DNA from: Clostridiales bacterium
GTDB lineage: Bacteria; Bacillota; Clostridia; Saccharofermentanales; Saccharofermentanaceae
Assembly (NCBI GenBank): GCA_017962145.1
Contig: JAGCVX010000010.1
Span: 62,001 to 126,000 of the forward strand
Length of the DNA: 64,000 nt
Direction: 5' to 3'
Position 1 is the first letter of the stretch. Each line of letters starts with the position of its first letter. Under the pieces are notes generated by a model. The model was not told where the DNA came from and made no database searches. It worked only from the letters and a program-made list of their open reading frames with translations. Of the stretch, positions 61,513-64,000 are shown in pieces. The position numbers were made by a program, and so were the translations under genes.

Positions 61513-63990
61513 TCAGACTTTCACTTTGGTGGTGAGTTTGGTTGCTTCCTTGTAAGGACGCACGAGCATATAGATACCGAATACCAGAAGTGCAACGGAA
61601 ACGATCACGCCGAAGACGTTTGCGGAGCCGTCGAAGAGGCCGCCGAACTGGTTGATCATGAGGGCGATGACGTAAGCAAATCCGCACTGGTAACCGACGG
61701 CAAACCATGTCCACTTGGCACTGTTCATCTCGCGCTTGATCGCGCCGATCGCAGCAAAACATGGTGCGCACAGAAGGTTAAATACCAGGAAGGAATATGC
61801 CGTGACTCCGGTAAATGTTGCGGCCAGTGTTGCGTAAAGAGAAGCATCTCCGCCGCCATAAAGAATACCCATCGTACCAACGATATTCTCCTTGGCCACA
61901 AGACCTGTGATGGAGGCAACCGCGGATTTCCAGTCGCCCCAGCCGAGAGGCTTGAACAGGAAGGCTAAAACAGAACCGATAGCTGCCAGGAAGGAAGAAT
62001 CGATCTGGTCTTCGGAAAGCATCTTGAAGGATCCGTCGACCACGCCGAAGTTTGTTGCAAACCAGACAAAGATGGTGGACAGGAGGATGACGGTTCCGGC
62101 CTTCTTGATGAAAGACCAGCCGCGCTCCCAAGTGGACCGCAGAACATTTTTCAGAGTCGGCAGATGGTATGCCGGAAGTTCCATAACGAAAGGTGCCGGT
62201 TCACCGGAGAACATCTTTGTTTTCTTCAGGATAATGCCGGAGATGATGATCGCGGCCATGCCGATGAAGTAAGCGGATACCGCAACGATGGAACGCTTCA
62301 GGTAAGACGATCCGAAGATCGCACCGGCAACCATGGCGATAAAGGGAAGCTTCGCACCACAGGGGATAAATGTGGTGGTGATGATCGTCATTCTGCGGTC
62401 GCGTTCATTTTCAATCGTACGGGATGCCATGATACCCGGGATACCACAGCCGGTACCGACCAGCATCGGGATGAAAGACTTACCGGACAGACCGAACTTT
62501 CTAAAGATACGGTCGAGTACAAATGCGATACGGGCCATGTAACCGCATGCTTCCAGGAAAGCAAGCAGGAAGAAAAGAACAAGCATCTGCGGAACGAATC
62601 CGAGTACAGCGCCGACACCTGCGACGATACCCTCCAGGATCAGGCTCTTGAGCCAGTCTGCGGCACCGGCCTTATCCAGTCCGGATTCAACCAGAACAGG
62701 AATACCGGGTACCCATGTTCCGAAGTCTTCAGGAGCCGGTTCTGTACCGTACTTTTCAAGCGCGCCGGTGATGTCTTCGTAGGAAGCTTCTTCTGTCGAG
62801 ACTTCAAGAGTCTCTTCGTCTTCAAGTTCATATTCGATCGAAGATCCGGAAGGAATGGCTGTTTTCAATGCTTCGATTTGGGAAGCGGAAAGGCCTTCGC
62901 CTTCTTCGTCTTCTAGGGCTTCGGCCATCGCCTCGTCACCGTATTCGTCAACGATGGCGGCGATGATCTCGTTGGTGTCACCATATTCTTCGGCCGCATC
63001 CTCGTACTTGGATGTGCCGATTCCGAAGAGGTGATAGCCGTCTCCGAAAAGTCCGTCGTTTGCCCAGTCGGTAGCAGAGGCACCGAAGGTCATCATGGCG
63101 ATGTAGTAAACGAGGAACATGATCGCGGCGAAGATCGGAAGACCCAGCCAGCGGTTCGTTACGATTCGGTCGATCTTATCCGATGTAGAGAGCTTTCCGG
63201 AGTTTGCTTTTTTCAGGCAGCTCTTGATCACGGTTGCGATATAGACATATCGCTCATTTGTGATGATCGACTCGGAATCGTCATCCAGTTCTTTTTCCGC
63301 AGCGGCGATATCCGACTCGATATGCGCCATCTTATCGGAAGGGATCTTCAGGCTTTCCAGAACTTTGTCATCACGCTCGAAGATCTTGATGGCATACCAT
63401 CTCTGCTGTTCTTCCGGAAGATCATGTACCGCGGCTTCTTCGATATGGGCGATCGCATGCTCGACCGGACCGGAGAAACTGTGTTGTGGAATGGTCTTAG
63501 TATTTTTCGCGGCATCGATGGCTGCTTCGGCGGCTTCCATAACACCTTTTTCTTTCAGGGCGGAGATCGCAACGACTTTGCATCCGAGCTGTCTGGATAG
63601 TTCTTCGAGATTGATCTTATCGCCGTTCTTTTCCACGACATCGATCATGTTGATGGCAACGACGACCGGGATCCCGAGCTCGGTGAGCTGCGTAGTCAGA
63701 TAGAGGTTTCGTTCCAGATTCGATCCATCGACGATATTCAAAATCGCATTCGGACGCTCCTGGATCAGATAGTTTCTTGCAACGACTTCCTCGAGTGTAT
63801 AAGGGGAGAGGGAGTAGATACCGGGAAGGTCGGTGATGACGATACCGTCATGCTTTTTGAGCTTTCCTTCCTTCTTTTCAACCGTTACGCCCGGCCAGTT
63901 GCCGACAAACTGATTGGCACCGGTCAGTGCATTGAATAAAGTGGTTTTACCGCTGTTCGGGTTTCCCGCCAGGGCAATTCGTATGTCCAT
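61513..63990 (-). CDS. feoB: Ferrous iron transport protein B
   Basis: An 825-residue membrane Fe(II) transporter. The N-terminal G domain has GNPNSGKTTLF (G1), TDLPGIYSLS (G3 region) and AINMIDV (G4), followed by the helical GDI part and about 8-10 transmembrane segments (e.g. GVGAVLGFVPQMLVLFFLLAFLE, GTGCGIPGIMASR). Between the first transmembrane helix and the next lies an acidic insert of about 110 residues (Glu/Asp-rich, e.g. ALEDEEGEGLSASQ) that is much larger than in common FeoB proteins. ATG 63990 lies near the window edge; feoA, if present, would be outside. Confidence 0.95.
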   Translation of the reverse strand: MDIRIALAGNPNSGKTTLFNALTGANQFVGNWPGVTVEKKEGKLKKHDGIVITDLPGIYSLSPYTLEEVVARNYLIQERPNAILNIVDGSNLERNLYLTTQLTELGIPVVVAINMIDVVEKNGDKINLEELSRQLGCKVVAISALKEKGVMEAAEAAIDAAKNTKTIPQHSFSGPVEHAIAHIEEAAVHDLPEEQQRWYAIKIFERDDKVLESLKIPSDKMAHIESDIAAAEKELDDDSESIITNERYVYIATVIKSCLKKANSGKLSTSDKIDRIVTNRWLGLPIFAAIMFLVYYIAMMTFGASATDWANDGLFGDGYHLFGIGTSKYEDAAEEYGDTNEIIAAIVDEYGDEAMAEALEDEEGEGLSASQIEALKTAIPSGSSIEYELEDEETLEVSTEEASYEDITGALEKYGTEPAPEDFGTWVPGIPVLVESGLDKAGAADWLKSLILEGIVAGVGAVLGFVPQMLVLFFLLAFLEACGYMARIAFVLDRIFRKFGLSGKSFIPMLVGTGCGIPGIMASRTIENERDRRMTIITTTFIPCGAKLPFIAMVAGAIFGSSYLKRSIVAVSAYFIGMAAIIISGIILKKTKMFSGEPAPFVMELPAYHLPTLKNVLRSTWERGWSFIKKAGTVILLSTIFVWFATNFGVVDGSFKMLSEDQIDSSFLAAIGSVLAFLFKPLGWGDWKSAVASITGLVAKENIVGTMGILYGGGDASLYATLAATFTGVTAYSFLVFNLLCAPCFAAIGAIKREMNSAKWTWFAVGYQCGFAYVIALMINQFGGLFDGSANVFGVIVSVALLVFGIYMLVRPYKEATKLTTKVKV

Positions 63991-64000
63991 ATAATTATCC

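Overview
The window looks like chromosomal DNA from an anaerobic, spore-lineage Firmicute (class Clostridia). Three things support this: a SCIFF peptide with its radical SAM maturase, pyruvate formate-lyase with its activase, and strong Shine-Dalgarno sites (aggagg type) before almost every gene. Third codon positions are rich in G and C for a Clostridium, so a Lachnospiraceae/Oscillospiraceae/Saccharofermentans-like bacterium is more likely than Clostridium sensu stricto; this placement is inference. I see no phage, insertion sequence, CRISPR array or rRNA. There is one tRNA, Ser(GGA).

Layout. 1-3.2 kb: a cut-off FAD oxidoreductase and a DUF1015 gene on the minus strand, divergent from a WYL regulator. 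3.3-21.3 kb: an envelope region. Two copies of a MoxR ATPase - DUF58 - transglutaminase membrane protein cassette (3334-7567 and 15005-19172) bracket alaS, a HIT protein and two secreted polysaccharide deacetylases with N-terminal DUF4214 repeats. A secreted subtilisin-like protease with C-terminal DUF4214 repeats follows in the opposite direction. 21.5-25 kb: small minus-strand genes, tRNA-Ser and a GH36 alpha-galactosidase. 25-27 kb: trmB, a zinc-ribbon protein and long-form hpf. 27-32.5 kb (minus strand): a two-gene ABC exporter, an AraC-GGDEF fusion regulator and a small membrane protein. 32.6-37.5 kb: a three-gene signalling operon (FecR-domain protein, CHASE2 adenylate cyclase, metallo-beta-lactamase/GAF/GGDEF protein). 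37.5-43.6 kb: an aldo/keto reductase, rpsU, recJ and the RelA/SpoT enzyme. 43.7-50.1 kb (minus strand): RNase J, an SH3/3D-domain wall protein, pyruvate kinase and a lipoprotein. 50.1-53.8 kb: pflB and pflA. 53.8-56.3 kb (minus strand): a beta-lactamase-fold protein and a PAS-GGDEF protein. 56.5-60.5 kb: scfA-scfB, a PLP decarboxylase and an esterase. 60.5-64 kb (minus strand): a YdcF-family protein and feoB.

How the genes fit together. Most are core functions: translation, stringent response, RNA decay, mixed-acid fermentation and iron uptake. The accessory interest lies in two themes. The first is a DUF4214/MoxR-DUF58-transglutaminase envelope locus, in which one cassette copy is transcribed directly behind a DUF4214-deacetylase, suggesting that the intracellular/membrane machine and the secreted protein act together. 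The second is nucleotide second-messenger signalling: an adenylate cyclase and three GGDEF proteins, two of them with unusual partner domains, within 25 kb. Thr/Pro-rich linkers recur in at least four exported proteins. Start sites were chosen by Shine-Dalgarno spacing, so several CDS begin downstream of the longest open frame.
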